64,000 bases of DNA, from positions 1 to 64,000 of the forward strand of contig JAFTPV010000019.1 in assembly GCA_017463125.1 (NCBI GenBank), in the 5' to 3' direction. Each line of letters starts with the position of its first letter. Position 1 is the stretch's first letter. The DNA comes from Clostridia bacterium. GTDB lineage: Bacteria > Bacillota > Clostridia > Oscillospirales > CAG-272. Shown piece after piece: positions 32,437 through 41,889 of the stretch. Below the pieces are notes generated by a model that saw only the letters and a list, made by a program, of their open reading frames with translations, did not search any database and had not been told where the DNA came from. Both the position numbers and the translations under genes were made by a program.

Positions 32437-33147
32437 TTATTTACAAATATCCTTTATGACCTCTCCTGCGATAATCAGTCCCATTACAGGCGGAACAAAG
32501 GAGAGGCTTCCGGGCGCTCGCTTGCCGTCGCACTTCTCCGCATCTGCGTCTGCACGGTTGCCCGTCGGAAGCTCCTTTGAATAAACGACCTTAAGGCTTG
32601 TGATTCCTTCCTTACGCAGCGCAAGCCGCACGGCTCTTGCCAATGGGCAGACCGATGTCTTTGAAATATCGGCAACCTCAAAGCGCGTTGGGTCAAACTT
32701 ATTGCCCGCTCCCATAGCGGAAATTATCTCACAGCCCGCAGCCATCGCAAGCTTGATAAGCAAGACCTTGGATTTCAGACTGTCTATGGCGTCAACCACG
32801 TAGTCGTATGACGAAAAATCAAAAATGCGCGCATTCTCTTCATCGAAGAAGGTGTTGTATACGACGACCTTTGCCTCCGGATTTATATCAAGTATTCTCT
32901 CCCTCATTGCCTCGGTCTTATATCTGCCAACGGTACTGTGAAGAGCTATTATCTGGCGGTTGATATTGGAGAGTGAAACTTTGTCTGAGTCAATAAGGTG
33001 CAGCTCGCCCACGCCCGCTCTCGCAAGCGCCTCGGCGCAGTAGCCGCCAACTCCCCCGATGCCGAAAACGGCAACCCTTGAACCCGCAAGACGCGAAACA
33101 GCCCCCTCGCCAAGCACCATAGCAGTTCTTATATTTTCTTCACGCAT
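32437..33147 (-). CDS. tcdA: tRNA threonylcarbamoyladenosine dehydratase
   Basis: TcdA (YgdL, CsdL) cyclises t6A37 to ct6A in ANN-decoding tRNAs using ATP. The protein belongs to the ThiF/MoeB/E1-like family: nucleotide-binding GSRVAVFGIGGVGGYCAEAL, then LHLIDSDKVSLSNINRQIIA, then YDYVVDAIDSLKSKVLLI. The C-terminal CPLARAVRLALRKEGI and SLSFVPPVMGLIIAGEVIKD segments match TcdA. ATG 33147 (MREENIRTAMVLG) is favoured by GGGTG upstream; a GTG at 33156 is the alternative. It lies convergent to the acyltransferase gene. Confidence 0.92.
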   Translation of the reverse strand: MREENIRTAMVLGEGAVSRLAGSRVAVFGIGGVGGYCAEALARAGVGELHLIDSDKVSLSNINRQIIALHSTVGRYKTEAMRERILDINPEAKVVVYNTFFDEENARIFDFSSYDYVVDAIDSLKSKVLLIKLAMAAGCEIISAMGAGNKFDPTRFEVADISKTSVCPLARAVRLALRKEGITSLKVVYSKELPTGNRADADAEKCDGKRAPGSLSFVPPVMGLIIAGEVIKDICK

Positions 33148-33221
33148 TAAAGTCACCCGCCTTCAAAATCTTTTTACAATAATTATATATCAAATATAAC
33201 CTAAAGTCAATAATTAAAAGT

Positions 33222-33245
33222 AAGGCTCCGACGAATCGGAGCCTT
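33222..33245 (-). terminator. Terminator of the large surface-protein gene
   Basis: A 10-bp perfect stem (AAGGCTCCGA / TCGGAGCCTT) with a 4-nt loop has a T-rich sequence on both sides. It is 42 bases after the stop at 33288. Confidence 0.8.
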
Positions 33246-33287
33246 GTTTTTTGATTAGTAAACTAATCGGGTTTTGGAATTTTGTGA

Positions 33288-36200
33288 TTAATCGAGAGTT
33301 ACGACTGCAAATAACATATTGTCAATAGTCCAAGTCTGATTTGCACAAGCGTAAACGTTAAAACGAAGGTAATCAAGAGTAGTAGCACCCGAGCCTATCG
33401 TTTTGCTCTCTACGCTGGTCACGTTTGCGTCGTCAACGAAGTAACTTATCGAAACGGTCGTTTCATCTACAACGGTTATCTCAACGCGAATCTTGTAGGT
33501 CTGGTCCTTCTGGAATGTAAGTCCGCTTACCTGAGCACCGTTTACTACCGCATTTGAGTATGCTCCGTAGCCGTCGTTTGTTCCGTCGCCATTGCCGTCA
33601 CCGTTTACACGGTTACCGCCCATAGAAGACACAGTGGAGGTTCCGGCAATAGTGTTCATATCAAGCAGCGCGTGACATACTCCCTGCGCGCCCGTATTCC
33701 ACTGGCTTCCGCCGAAGGTGAGATCGTATTCAACGATGTAGGTCTGCCCTACCACAGCACTTAAGCCAATCTTAAAATCTGCTTGATACTTTGTGTTATT
33801 AGTAGTCGTAGCCGCGCTATAACCGAGAAGTGCCGCATTGTTTGTTACATTGATGTAACCGTACTGGTCACTCGTTCCGATAGTTGCCGTAGTGGTGTTA
33901 AGAAGCTCCTCGCCCTTCGCAAGAGTTGTGTCGGTATCAAAGTCGTAAACGACTGCATCCTGATACTCTCCTCCCTTGGTGTAAGCGTCATAATAGGAGT
34001 TATAAGTATTTACGGAGATGTTGTCATAGAGAACGTTGTCAATGCTGTAACTATACGTGTAAGTAATAGCGTTGCCGCTACTATCCTTTACGGTATTTCC
34101 CTGCTCGAACCATATATGAAGAGGTGATGCATATCCCGTATCAGAAGCAGTTCCTCTAACCAAAAGTCCGTTTGCTACTTCCGTATCATCTATATACAGC
34201 TTGCCGGTCTTGTCGGTCAACTCAATACGGATATTGTACCAGACGCCCTTCGCTAACTCCTTACCACCAATCTTGACAGTTTCTGAATCCACTACAGTAA
34301 CGTACGCATACGCATAGTAAACATCGTCTTTATACGTATCACCTGCATAAACCTTGAGATAACCAACGGTTCCTTGGGCATCACAACCATTGTACATATA
34401 GTCAAACTCGCCTACCCAAGTTTCTCCCGCAGCCGTAGTAGCAGAAGAGGTAATAGCATAATAGCTATATCCTTCAGTCGTGACGTTAACTATGCCTTTG
34501 TCAGAAATAACAATATCCGTAACGGTATCTGCCGTTTTGTTGTTAAAGGCAATATTCCATTTTTTAGAAGAGAACATAGTCGTATTTGAAGGATAAGCGA
34601 AATCATAGTAGTTCGCGCCGGTTATTTCTTCATTTATATACTTATTGTAGTAAACTCCGGTACCTCTTCCGTCGGTAAAGCTCTCCGAATCGCCATCTGT
34701 CGCGGGAGCCTTTGCGCTCATTGTAAGATTATCTATCCAATAGCGCTGACCCTGTACAGCTCTATTGGGACCTCTCATCTCTAAATAGAGTGCCTCAAAT
34801 GCAGCATTGTAAGCATTTGTAGAGGTATAGGTCGCGGAAAGAGTATTATCTATGTATACCTTTACCTCGCCTAGCGCCTCGCTTGTGGTGGTTGATGCAT
34901 CGTCAAGAGCAATAACCGTATACTCAACACGAATGGTATACCAAGTAGATTCGTTTATAGTAGCCTCGGATGTCGAGCTGCCTATGCCCAGCTTGCTTCC
35001 GTCGCCGTCCTTAGGTATGCATAGATTGAACTGAGCAAAGTTCTCATCCGAATTTCCTGCGTCGGTAATACCTCCAACTACGCCATTCATACCAAAGTAG
35101 GCAAGAACGATGTCCGTAGCGACAACGCTGTCAATCTCGTACTTAAAGTCCATCTCTACGGTGTAAACCGTACCGACAACCGATTTCATACTCTTTGCAA
35201 AATTAGTGTCTATCTTCCAGCCGCCCGAGGATTGACCGAGAGCACCCTGCGTTCCGCTGATAAGAACCTCGCCCTCTGTGCCGTCCTTTTGAGTAGCGGT
35301 AATAACGTCCATATACGCAAAGGTATCAGTAGTATTAACACCGGATTTTTGCGTAAGACCTGTGGTACTCGTAGCACCATCGGCGAATACGTAATTGGTG
35401 TGGATATACCAGCCTATTGACTTGTTAGCGTGAGCGGCAGACGTTGAGCCTATGGATTTGTCAAGAAGCGAAATTACGTCGGTAACCGACTCAAAGTCAA
35501 GATATGTTTTATAGGGATCAACGGGAGTTACAGGTTCATCATCAGAGCTATCACCGCCCGTGCTGCCGCCAGAGCCTGTGTTATCTCCCGAGCCGGTGTT
35601 GTCATCCTCTTCTACCTCGGGAATGCTCGCAACGACGATTATATCGTCGAGGATATGCTCCTGGCTTGCAACGTTAGAGAGCATTGTCAGAGTGATATTA
35701 TCAATATCGGTAGGAATCTCCGTCTTAACGAAGCTGTCGAGAAGATTGCCGTCAACGTAGTAGCTCACGGTCATATCGGTTTTTGTAGTCTTTATCTCTA
35801 TACGGAGATTATACCACTCGCCAGCCACAAGAGCCTTGGTGTTAAAGCCTGCGTTGGCAGGGTTAAAGCTTGTATATGAGCCGTCAGACGACTTATAGAA
35901 ATAAGACTTTTCAAAGGCATCGTCTGCTCCGTCCGATAAAAGACCGAGAGTGAAGAGCTGATGGTTTGCGGGGGTAGGATTCGTGTACTCGCCGTGTCCT
36001 GTCAGCTTATAATCAAACTCGATGATTATCGTGGAGCCTGCCGTTATCTTATCAAGGTTTGCCGCTATTTTCGCCTCCGCCGAGGTACCGCCTGCGCCAA
36101 TGACGAGAGCGCCGTTCTCTATACGCGAGTAGGAGCCTTCCGCATTATCCGATACGAGCGTGACTATCTCGGAGGGGTCAGACGTTTCGTTCATATCGTA

Positions 36201-37799
36201 GACTATGGTAGTATATTCGTCGAGAATACCGCCAACGTACATATCGTAGTAGGTGTCGTATTCCTCTCCGCCGTCACCTATCTCTTCCTCAATATGAGGA
36301 ATGGTAGAGGTGTAGATATTATCGAATTTGTACTCAAAGCCCTGACCCTTTATCTCAAAGTAAATAGCGCCAAAAGCGTTGTTTAATTTATTTGTCATCC
36401 CGGTAGGAACGGTTGCAATTTTAATACCGTCAACGTAATAGCTTATATTGCCGGCATACGCTTCCTCGTCAGCACTCGTCACCTCGTACTCGAAACGGAT
36501 GTTGTACCACTGTCCAAGGTTGAGAGTCGAGCCCTCGTAATTATTAAATAAAGAAGAAAAGGCAACTGTGCTCTCGGAAGGAGTAATACCTAAGTTAGCA
36601 AAAAGCTTACCGGACGAGGATGCTGCGGGAGAGGATGCCGCTATCATACCAAAATGAGAATAATTATGGCTCTTGGGAGCATCCGCATACATAAAGTCGA
36701 ATTCCATAATATATTTGGTTCCGACCGCCCCGACATTATCCGCACTTTTATACGCCGGCAGAGCAATACAACCCCAGTTATCCTTGCCCTCTGTCACCTT
36801 TATTGCCATTTGACCGCCGTCGTTATAAACGTGTATTCTGTTGCCTGTCGTCTCCGGAGCGTCAAAGCAAAGGAATCCGTCAGCGACATGTCCTGCGAGG
36901 GAAAGCTGCGATTTTATCGTAGTTCCTTCGTCAAAGGTATACGTCTTTGCCTCATCGGTATATATCATATTATATGTAGTATAACCGACAGAGTCTGCTG
37001 AAAGCTTACGGTATCTCCAAGAGGACGACACCTCCTTACCCGTAACGTCAACGACCTCACCCGATGGGGTCATATAACCGCCTGTTACAGGAGTTCCGTC
37101 AAGGTTCTCAAAGGCGGCAAAGGAATATTCACCCGATGCCGCAGGCGCAACTGTCGAAATACTGCCGACCTCGCGGGAATAGAAAGTTGTAGCATTAAAA
37201 ACCTCGCCGTTAGTAACGTGTTGCAGCTTTATGCCGTAATAAGCATCGGTCCAGCCGCCAACCTTCTCTATCGTTTCATCAGTATAGAAGATTTCCTGCA
37301 CCGAGGCGCCGAAATTCAGAAGCGCTTTATAGAGTGCTGTCTGGTCGGCAGTTGGGGACATAGAAAATCTGTCCATCGCGTACTCAAACACGTTATATTT
37401 CAGCACGTCACTCTGCGCGGCAATATTTCCGTCAGAATCCACGATCAGCGCAACGGCATAAACGTCAACTCTCATCTCCGCAGGAGCGCAGGGGTCGGAG
37501 TAAACAGCATCGTACTCCTTGCCGGCGAATTCTATCTTACCGACGGGAGCCTTTGCAGTTGCCGCGTCGTATGTAACGCTCTCGGGCGCCTCGTCGTAGA
37601 ACATAACCTTAACCGACTGACCCGCGCCGACGTTCTCTGCGTCAACATAAAGCACAAGCTGCGGTGCCTCGGTATACGCTACGTTCTTGTAGGCAATCTT
37701 CACCTCGGGATTTGCCGCAGAAGCGTTTACCGCAAGGGCGAGCGAAACAACTGTTACAAGCGAAAGAAGGAGAACTAAAAGCTTAATATTTCTTTTCAT
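33288..37799 (-). CDS. Very large secreted protein with five tandem LamG/concanavalin-like modules
   Basis: ATG 37799 is set by AAGGAGG 7 nt upstream. The roughly 1503-residue protein has a signal peptide (IKLLVLLLSLVTVVSLALAV, cleavage near NASA). An N-terminal module (about 30-180) shares its plan with the neighbouring 203-residue protein. Five beta-rich modules of about 200 residues follow, at roughly 285-500, 530-728, 765-1033, 1065-1273 and 1285-1503. Each contains a WYN-RIE segment, a YYVDG or YIDD turn, and ends in a FDNIY-like strand (KFDNIYTS, WIDNLTMS, SIDNVLYD, TIDNMLFA). An acidic Gly-Ser linker sits around residue 735-765. There is no catalytic motif, LPXTG, SLH or C-terminal anchor, so it is either released or bound through partners. 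Carbohydrate binding is plausible but inferred. Confidence 0.78.
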   Translation of the reverse strand: MKRNIKLLVLLLSLVTVVSLALAVNASAANPEVKIAYKNVAYTEAPQLVLYVDAENVGAGQSVKVMFYDEAPESVTYDAATAKAPVGKIEFAGKEYDAVYSDPCAPAEMRVDVYAVALIVDSDGNIAAQSDVLKYNVFEYAMDRFSMSPTADQTALYKALLNFGASVQEIFYTDETIEKVGGWTDAYYGIKLQHVTNGEVFNATTFYSREVGSISTVAPAASGEYSFAAFENLDGTPVTGGYMTPSGEVVDVTGKEVSSSWRYRKLSADSVGYTTYNMIYTDEAKTYTFDEGTTIKSQLSLAGHVADGFLCFDAPETTGNRIHVYNDGGQMAIKVTEGKDNWGCIALPAYKSADNVGAVGTKYIMEFDFMYADAPKSHNYSHFGMIAASSPAASSSGKLFANLGITPSESTVAFSSLFNNYEGSTLNLGQWYNIRFEYEVTSADEEAYAGNISYYVDGIKIATVPTGMTNKLNNAFGAIYFEIKGQGFEYKFDNIYTSTIPHIEEEIGDGGEEYDTYYDMYVGGILDEYTTIVYDMNETSDPSEIVTLVSDNAEGSYSRIENGALVIGAGGTSAEAKIAANLDKITAGSTIIIEFDYKLTGHGEYTNPTPANHQLFTLGLLSDGADDAFEKSYFYKSSDGSYTSFNPANAGFNTKALVAGEWYNLRIEIKTTKTDMTVSYYVDGNLLDSFVKTEIPTDIDNITLTMLSNVASQEHILDDIIVVASIPEVEEDDNTGSGDNTGSGGSTGGDSSDDEPVTPVDPYKTYLDFESVTDVISLLDKSIGSTSAAHANKSIGWYIHTNYVFADGATSTTGLTQKSGVNTTDTFAYMDVITATQKDGTEGEVLISGTQGALGQSSGGWKIDTNFAKSMKSVVGTVYTVEMDFKYEIDSVVATDIVLAYFGMNGVVGGITDAGNSDENFAQFNLCIPKDGDGSKLGIGSSTSEATINESTWYTIRVEYTVIALDDASTTTSEALGEVKVYIDNTLSATYTSTNAYNAAFEALYLEMRGPNRAVQGQRYWIDNLTMSAKAPATDGDSESFTDGRGTGVYYNKYINEEITGANYYDFAYPSNTTMFSSKKWNIAFNNKTADTVTDIVISDKGIVNVTTEGYSYYAITSSATTAAGETWVGEFDYMYNGCDAQGTVGYLKVYAGDTYKDDVYYAYAYVTVVDSETVKIGGKELAKGVWYNIRIELTDKTGKLYIDDTEVANGLLVRGTASDTGYASPLHIWFEQGNTVKDSSGNAITYTYSYSIDNVLYDNISVNTYNSYYDAYTKGGEYQDAVVYDFDTDTTLAKGEELLNTTTATIGTSDQYGYINVTNNAALLGYSAATTTNNTKYQADFKIGLSAVVGQTYIVEYDLTFGGSQWNTGAQGVCHALLDMNTIAGTSTVSSMGGNRVNGDGNGDGTNDGYGAYSNAVVNGAQVSGLTFQKDQTYKIRVEITVVDETTVSISYFVDDANVTSVESKTIGSGATTLDYLRFNVYACANQTWTIDNMLFAVVTLD

Positions 37800-37811
37800 C
37801 GTCACACCTCC

Positions 37812-38423
37812 TTAATTACCGAGAAGCCTGTCGGCAAGCTTTCTTGCCTCGGCACCGTAAGTCAAAAGATCTGTATAAAGGTTTCTCTGCGCCTCGGTTA
37901 TGTCGCTCTTTGCCAGCATCTCTTCCGCATAATCCGCAATGCTGTACTCGATAAGCTCGCCGTAAACGTATCTGACCTCGATGTTTCCGTCAACGATGTC
38001 TATGTACTTAACCGCAGGGCGCGCATACAGCGGCTTTGAAATATCGCAGGCGTTGATTCCGTCAGAGGAAAAGACGTAGCATTCACCGTAATGTCCTACC
38101 TCTTCAGTATCCTTACTGTAAACACGGTAGTTAGCAGTCCCAAAGGTATATGCGTCCTCCCCCGTCTGCTCGGAGTTCCAGAAAAGCATATAAACCGTGT
38201 CGTTTCTATCCATCAGCAAGGCCTCAGTGTCAACCGTAACGGCGTACATCAGCTCGGTTCTCGCCTGATAATTTGCGTTTTTAGAAACCACCTGAATTTT
38301 GTCGGTAACCTCACCGGCAGGAGCAGTCTCGGTGGCAGACGCGTAAACCATAGCCGCCGAGCACACAACTAAAACCATAGCTAAGACCATTGCTATGACT
38401 CTTGAAATTTTTGTGTTTTTCAT
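37812..38423 (-). CDS. Small secreted protein sharing the N-terminal module of its giant neighbour
   Basis: The 203-residue protein has a signal peptide (VIAMVLAMVLVVCSAAMVYA) and a single domain. Its layout parallels residues 30-180 of the next protein: a strand around KNANYQARTELMYAVTVD matches KNVAYTEAPQLVLYVD, VYMLFWNSEQTGE matches VKVMFYDEAPES, and the closing helix QRNLYTDLLTYGAEARKLAD matches ALYKALLNFGASVQEIF. The two genes are 12 bases apart on one transcript. I do not recognise the domain family by name. It may be a partner or anchor for the large protein. Confidence 0.7.
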   Translation of the reverse strand: MKNTKISRVIAMVLAMVLVVCSAAMVYASATETAPAGEVTDKIQVVSKNANYQARTELMYAVTVDTEALLMDRNDTVYMLFWNSEQTGEDAYTFGTANYRVYSKDTEEVGHYGECYVFSSDGINACDISKPLYARPAVKYIDIVDGNIEVRYVYGELIEYSIADYAEEMLAKSDITEAQRNLYTDLLTYGAEARKLADRLLGN

Positions 38424-38456
38424 AACTTTTATCCTTTCATTTGGGTTTACGCCTTG

Positions 38457-38485
38457 ATTATAACAAAGAAAAATATTACTTTCAA
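38457..38485 (-). promoter_or_regulatory. Sigma-A promoter of the surface-protein operon with palindrome over the -35 box
   Basis: On the minus strand, TTGAAA (38485-38480), 17 bp, TATAAT (38462-38457). The -35 lies inside a perfect 9-bp inverted repeat, ATATTACTT-TC-AAGTAATAT (38473-38492), a likely operator. Confidence 0.75.
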
Positions 38486-38492
38486 GTAATAT

Positions 38493-38723
38493 AAATATCT
38501 TTCGTTAATATTGACGAAAAAATTCTCCTTTTTTACCATAGTCAATAAATCAAAGATATTTCTCAAATTCATCCGATATTTTAATTTTTTCTTTGAAATA
38601 TTTAGATAATGGCATTTTTTTACATTTTTGTGCGCGTTTCGGTTCTTGGTAAGGCTATATAGTACCCGTCCGCTGCAAAATTTTTTCACAAGTGAGATTT
38701 GTAAGTGAGATTGAAATTTAATC
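38493..38723. other. AT-rich divergent spacer
   Basis: This part of the 358-base gap between divergent genes holds no gene I can support. A short direct repeat (AAGTGAGATT twice near 38690-38712) precedes the methyltransferase promoter; otherwise nothing is recognised. Confidence 0.5.
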
Positions 38724-38752
38724 TTGACGAAATGTTGGCAAGATGATATAAT
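38724..38752 (+). promoter_or_regulatory. Sigma-A promoter of the RNA methyltransferase gene
   Basis: TTGACG (38724-38729), 17 bp, TATAAT (38747-38752). Confidence 0.82.
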
Positions 38753-38781
38753 GAGTTAAATAATTGTCTTTGGAGAAAAAT

Positions 38782-39903
38782 ATGAAGCTTGAGCTTGTTG
38801 CAACCTGTCTTTTCGGCCTGGAGAAGCTTCTCGGCGAGGAGATAGAGGCTCTCGGCTACGAGAGAATATCAACGATAGACGGCAGAGTAACGTTCCTTGG
38901 TGACGAGGAGGCGGTCGCACTGTCTAATATATTTTTGCGCTTCGCGGAGCGGGTGTTTATCAAGCTCGGCTCATTTCACGCAGAGAGCTTTGAGGAGCTT
39001 TTTGAGGGTACAAGAGCTTTGCCTTGGTCAGATTTTATCGGCAGGGACGACGCGTTTCCCGTTAAAGGACACGCAATAAAATCGGCTCTTCACTCAATTC
39101 CCGACTGTCAGGCTATCGTAAAAAAGGCGGTCGTGCGCTCTATGAGCGCCGAATACGGCATCGAGCAGTTCTCCGAGGTGGGCACGAAATATCAGATAGA
39201 ATTTTTCATTCTGAACGATGAAGCAACTTTGATGATAGACACCTCCGGCACCGCCCTGCACAAGCGCGGTTACAGAAAGGACGCCCTCGGCGCACCGATA
39301 AGAGAAACGCTTGCCGCCGCTATCGCTAAAATTTCTCGCCCGAGAGAGAACGTTCTCCTCTGGGACCCGATGTGCGGAAGCGGAACAATCGCTATTGAGG
39401 CGGCAATGATGATGAATAACATCGCACCTGGAAAAACACGCTCATTTGCCGCAGAGGAATTTGACTTTATTGACAAGGCAATATGGAAAAGAGCGAGAGA
39501 AGAGGCTCTTGAAGGCGAGAGCGTGTCTGACTTTAAGGTTTTTGCCTCGGATATTGACCCCGCCGCCGTTGCTCTTGCCGAAAAGAATGCTGCGCTCGCA
39601 GGAGTTTCCGATACCGTAAAGGTATTTCTGTCAGACGCGAGAAAAATATCCGCCGAGGGCAGACGCGGCACCGTAGTAACCAACCCACCGTACGGCGAAA
39701 GGCTCGGAACAAAAAGAGAAGCAGAGGCTTTGTATCGAGAAATAGGAGAGCATTTCCGCTCGCTCTCACCCTGGCAGGTTTACGTCATCACCTCTCACCC
39801 CGCCTTTGAACGCTACTACGGCAAAAAAGCAGACAAGGTGCGTAAGCTATATAACGGTATGCTCACCTGCTACCTTTACCAATATTTCAAAAACGACAGA
39901 TAA
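38782..39903 (+). CDS. THUMP-domain class I RNA methyltransferase (RlmL/YpsC-like)
   Basis: ATG 38782 (MKLELVATCLFGLEKLLGEE) follows GGAG by 6 nt; an in-frame TTG at 38764 is less likely. The 373-residue protein has an N-terminal ferredoxin-like and THUMP region (residues 1-160, with RDDAFPVKGHAIKSALHSIP and GTALHKRGYRKDALGAPIRE). The methyltransferase domain contains LLWDPMCGSGTIAIEAAMMM (SAM-binding), FASDIDPAAVALAEKNAALA and the catalytic VVTNPPYGERLG (NPPY). It corresponds to the 23S rRNA m2G2445 methyltransferase family (N-terminal half of E. coli RlmL; B. subtilis YpsC). The GH1 gene follows after 15 bases. Confidence 0.9.
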   Translation: MKLELVATCLFGLEKLLGEEIEALGYERISTIDGRVTFLGDEEAVALSNIFLRFAERVFIKLGSFHAESFEELFEGTRALPWSDFIGRDDAFPVKGHAIKSALHSIPDCQAIVKKAVVRSMSAEYGIEQFSEVGTKYQIEFFILNDEATLMIDTSGTALHKRGYRKDALGAPIRETLAAAIAKISRPRENVLLWDPMCGSGTIAIEAAMMMNNIAPGKTRSFAAEEFDFIDKAIWKRAREEALEGESVSDFKVFASDIDPAAVALAEKNAALAGVSDTVKVFLSDARKISAEGRRGTVVTNPPYGERLGTKREAEALYREIGEHFRSLSPWQVYVITSHPAFERYYGKKADKVRKLYNGMLTCYLYQYFKNDR

Positions 39904-39918
39904 TAGGAAAATATTATC

Positions 39919-41319
39919 GTGGCATTCAAAAAAGATTTTGTGTTCGGAGTTGCCTCGGCAGCCTATCAGATTGAAGGTGCGTATAACGAGGGGGGAAGAG
40001 GCGAGAGCGTGTGGGACAGATATTCGCACACTCCCGGCAATATTTTACACGGGCATACGGGTGACGTGGCATGCGACCATTATCACAGGTACAAGGAGGA
40101 CGTTGCGCTTATGGCAAGCCTCGGTATCAAGGCATACCGCTTTTCTATAAGCTGGTCGCGTCTGATTCCGGACGGTGCCGGTGAGCTTAACCCCGAGGGA
40201 GTGAAATTTTACTCCGACCTTATCGACGAGCTTCTTAAGAACGGCATTGAGCCGTACGTGACGCTTTTTCATTGGGATTATCCTACGGCATTATTCGACA
40301 AAGGCGGCTGGTTAAACCAAGAATGTATACTTTGGTTTGCAAAATACGCAGAAAAAGTAGTATCCCTGTATTCCGACAGAGTAAAATATTTCATAACCTT
40401 TAACGAGCCTCAATGCTTCATCGGACAAGGCTACGAGCAAGGAATACATGCCCCGGGTCTTAAGCTGCCATTCGACCAGGTTTTGCAAATTGCGCACAAC
40501 GTTATGAAGGCTCACGGTGCCGCCGTTATAGCTATGCGTAAGGCGGCAAAGCAGCAAATAAAAATAGGCTATGCTCCTACCTGCTCCGCAAGCTATCCCA
40601 AAAACGATACTCCTGAGGATATCGAGGCTGCAAGGCGCGCGTTTTTTGCCTGTCCGGAAATAAACGGCGGGGCGATGTGGAACGTTTCATGGTGGAGCGA
40701 CCCTGTTATTTTAGGTAAATATCCCGAGGACGGTCTGCGTCTTTACCGCGACTATCTTCCAAAGATAACCGAGGAGGATATGCGCCTTATATCCCAGCCG
40801 ATAGATTTCTATGCGCAAAACATCTATAACGGCCACGCAGTTGAGGCGGCAGAGGACGGAGCCTATAAGTTTTTCAAAAGAGAGGCAGGATACGCTCAAA
40901 CGGCAATTGGCTGGCCCGTTACCCCCGAAGCGCTCTGTTGGGGTCCAAGATTTCTCTACGAAAGATACCGACTACCCATAGTGATAAGCGAAAACGGTAT
41001 GGCAGATACGGACTGGGTTTCTCTTGACGGAGGAGTTCATGACCCGGCAAGGATAGATTTTATCACAAGGTACGTCAGCGCGCTTCGGAAGGCGGCAGAC
41101 TGCGGCGTGGACATTGACGCGTATTTCTATTGGTCATTCACGGATAACTTTGAATGGACGAAGGGATATACCGCAAGATTCGGTCTAGTCTACGTAGATT
41201 ATGCAACCCAGAAGCGTATAGTAAAGGACTCGGGATATTGGTACTCCAACCTTATTAAAGAACAGAAAAACCGCCGCAACAAGCAAAAAGCAAATATTAG
41301 TTTACAAATAACGGTCTAA
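39919..41319 (+). CDS. Beta-glucosidase, glycoside hydrolase family 1
   Basis: Translation starts at GTG 39919 with AGGAAA 8 nt upstream. The 466-residue enzyme begins FKKDFVFGVASAAYQIEGAY with the family signature NEGGRGESVWD. The acid/base is in ITFNEPQCFIGQGY and the nucleophile in IVISENGMADTDW (ENG). The GH1 pattern YFYWSFTDNFEWTKGYTARF is also complete. It lacks a signal peptide and should hydrolyse imported beta-glucosides; no PTS or phosphate-binding signature points to 6-phospho substrates. The C-terminal tail is basic (KEQKNRRNKQKAN). It follows the methyltransferase gene closely and is followed by a ureidoglycolate-lyase-like gene. Confidence 0.95.
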   Translation: MAFKKDFVFGVASAAYQIEGAYNEGGRGESVWDRYSHTPGNILHGHTGDVACDHYHRYKEDVALMASLGIKAYRFSISWSRLIPDGAGELNPEGVKFYSDLIDELLKNGIEPYVTLFHWDYPTALFDKGGWLNQECILWFAKYAEKVVSLYSDRVKYFITFNEPQCFIGQGYEQGIHAPGLKLPFDQVLQIAHNVMKAHGAAVIAMRKAAKQQIKIGYAPTCSASYPKNDTPEDIEAARRAFFACPEINGGAMWNVSWWSDPVILGKYPEDGLRLYRDYLPKITEEDMRLISQPIDFYAQNIYNGHAVEAAEDGAYKFFKREAGYAQTAIGWPVTPEALCWGPRFLYERYRLPIVISENGMADTDWVSLDGGVHDPARIDFITRYVSALRKAADCGVDIDAYFYWSFTDNFEWTKGYTARFGLVYVDYATQKRIVKDSGYWYSNLIKEQKNRRNKQKANISLQITV

Positions 41320-41342
41320 AATTAACGAAAGGAATAAAAACC

Positions 41343-41834
41343 ATGAGAAAAATTAAAGTACAGCCTCTTACAAAAGATGCCTTCTCCCCATTCGGCGACT
41401 ACTACAAGATGGACGCGCCCGAGGGATATGCTCTGAAGGGCGAGCTACACAGCTTCTACCCCGACAGGCTTACCGCGTATCACGACGGCTGCGTCTCCTT
41501 CTCACCAATAACTGTAAGGCGCCCCGAGGTTATGAAAATAACACAGGTTGAATATCACACGACAACACCCGAGATCATAATGCCTCTGAATGACGATATG
41601 ATACTCCACGTAGCGCCTGCGTCAGCAGGCAAGCCCGTTCCCGAGTATACTAAAGCCTTTCTAGTTCCCAAAAACACGCTGATAAAAATGAACGCGTGCA
41701 TCTGGCATCTCGCTCCACTTCCCGCAAATGCCGATGAGCTGGTTGCAATGATAGTCCTGCCCGAATGTACGTATATGAATGACTGTACCGTCGTAGACCT
41801 CAAGGACGACGAGCAGTTTATAATCGAGAAATAA
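41343..41834 (+). CDS. Ureidoglycolate lyase-like cupin protein
   Basis: The 163-residue protein starts with IKVQPLTKDAFSPFGDYYKM, a start typical of AllA-type proteins. A beta-barrel core follows with ITQVEYHTTTPEIIMPLNDD, ILHVAPAS and MNACIWHLAPLP; the H-T-P-E and WH segments match the cupin-like fold. AllA cleaves ureidoglycolate in allantoin use, but no purine-catabolic gene is present, so this may be a related uncharacterised member. ATG 41343 has GAAAGGAA upstream and follows the GH1 stop by 23 bases. Function remains tentative. Confidence 0.65.
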   Translation: MRKIKVQPLTKDAFSPFGDYYKMDAPEGYALKGELHSFYPDRLTAYHDGCVSFSPITVRRPEVMKITQVEYHTTTPEIIMPLNDDMILHVAPASAGKPVPEYTKAFLVPKNTLIKMNACIWHLAPLPANADELVAMIVLPECTYMNDCTVVDLKDDEQFIIEK

Positions 41835-41843
41835 AAAATAAAG

Positions 41844-41878
41844 CGGCTTGCCCGGTGTGTAATACACAGAGTAAGCCG
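41844..41878. terminator. Bidirectional terminator
   Basis: The outer stem CGGCTT / AAGCCG and an inner GTGT / ACAC form a two-part hairpin followed by TTTTGTTATTTTT, between convergent genes. Confidence 0.65.
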
Positions 41879-41889
41879 TTTTGTTATTT

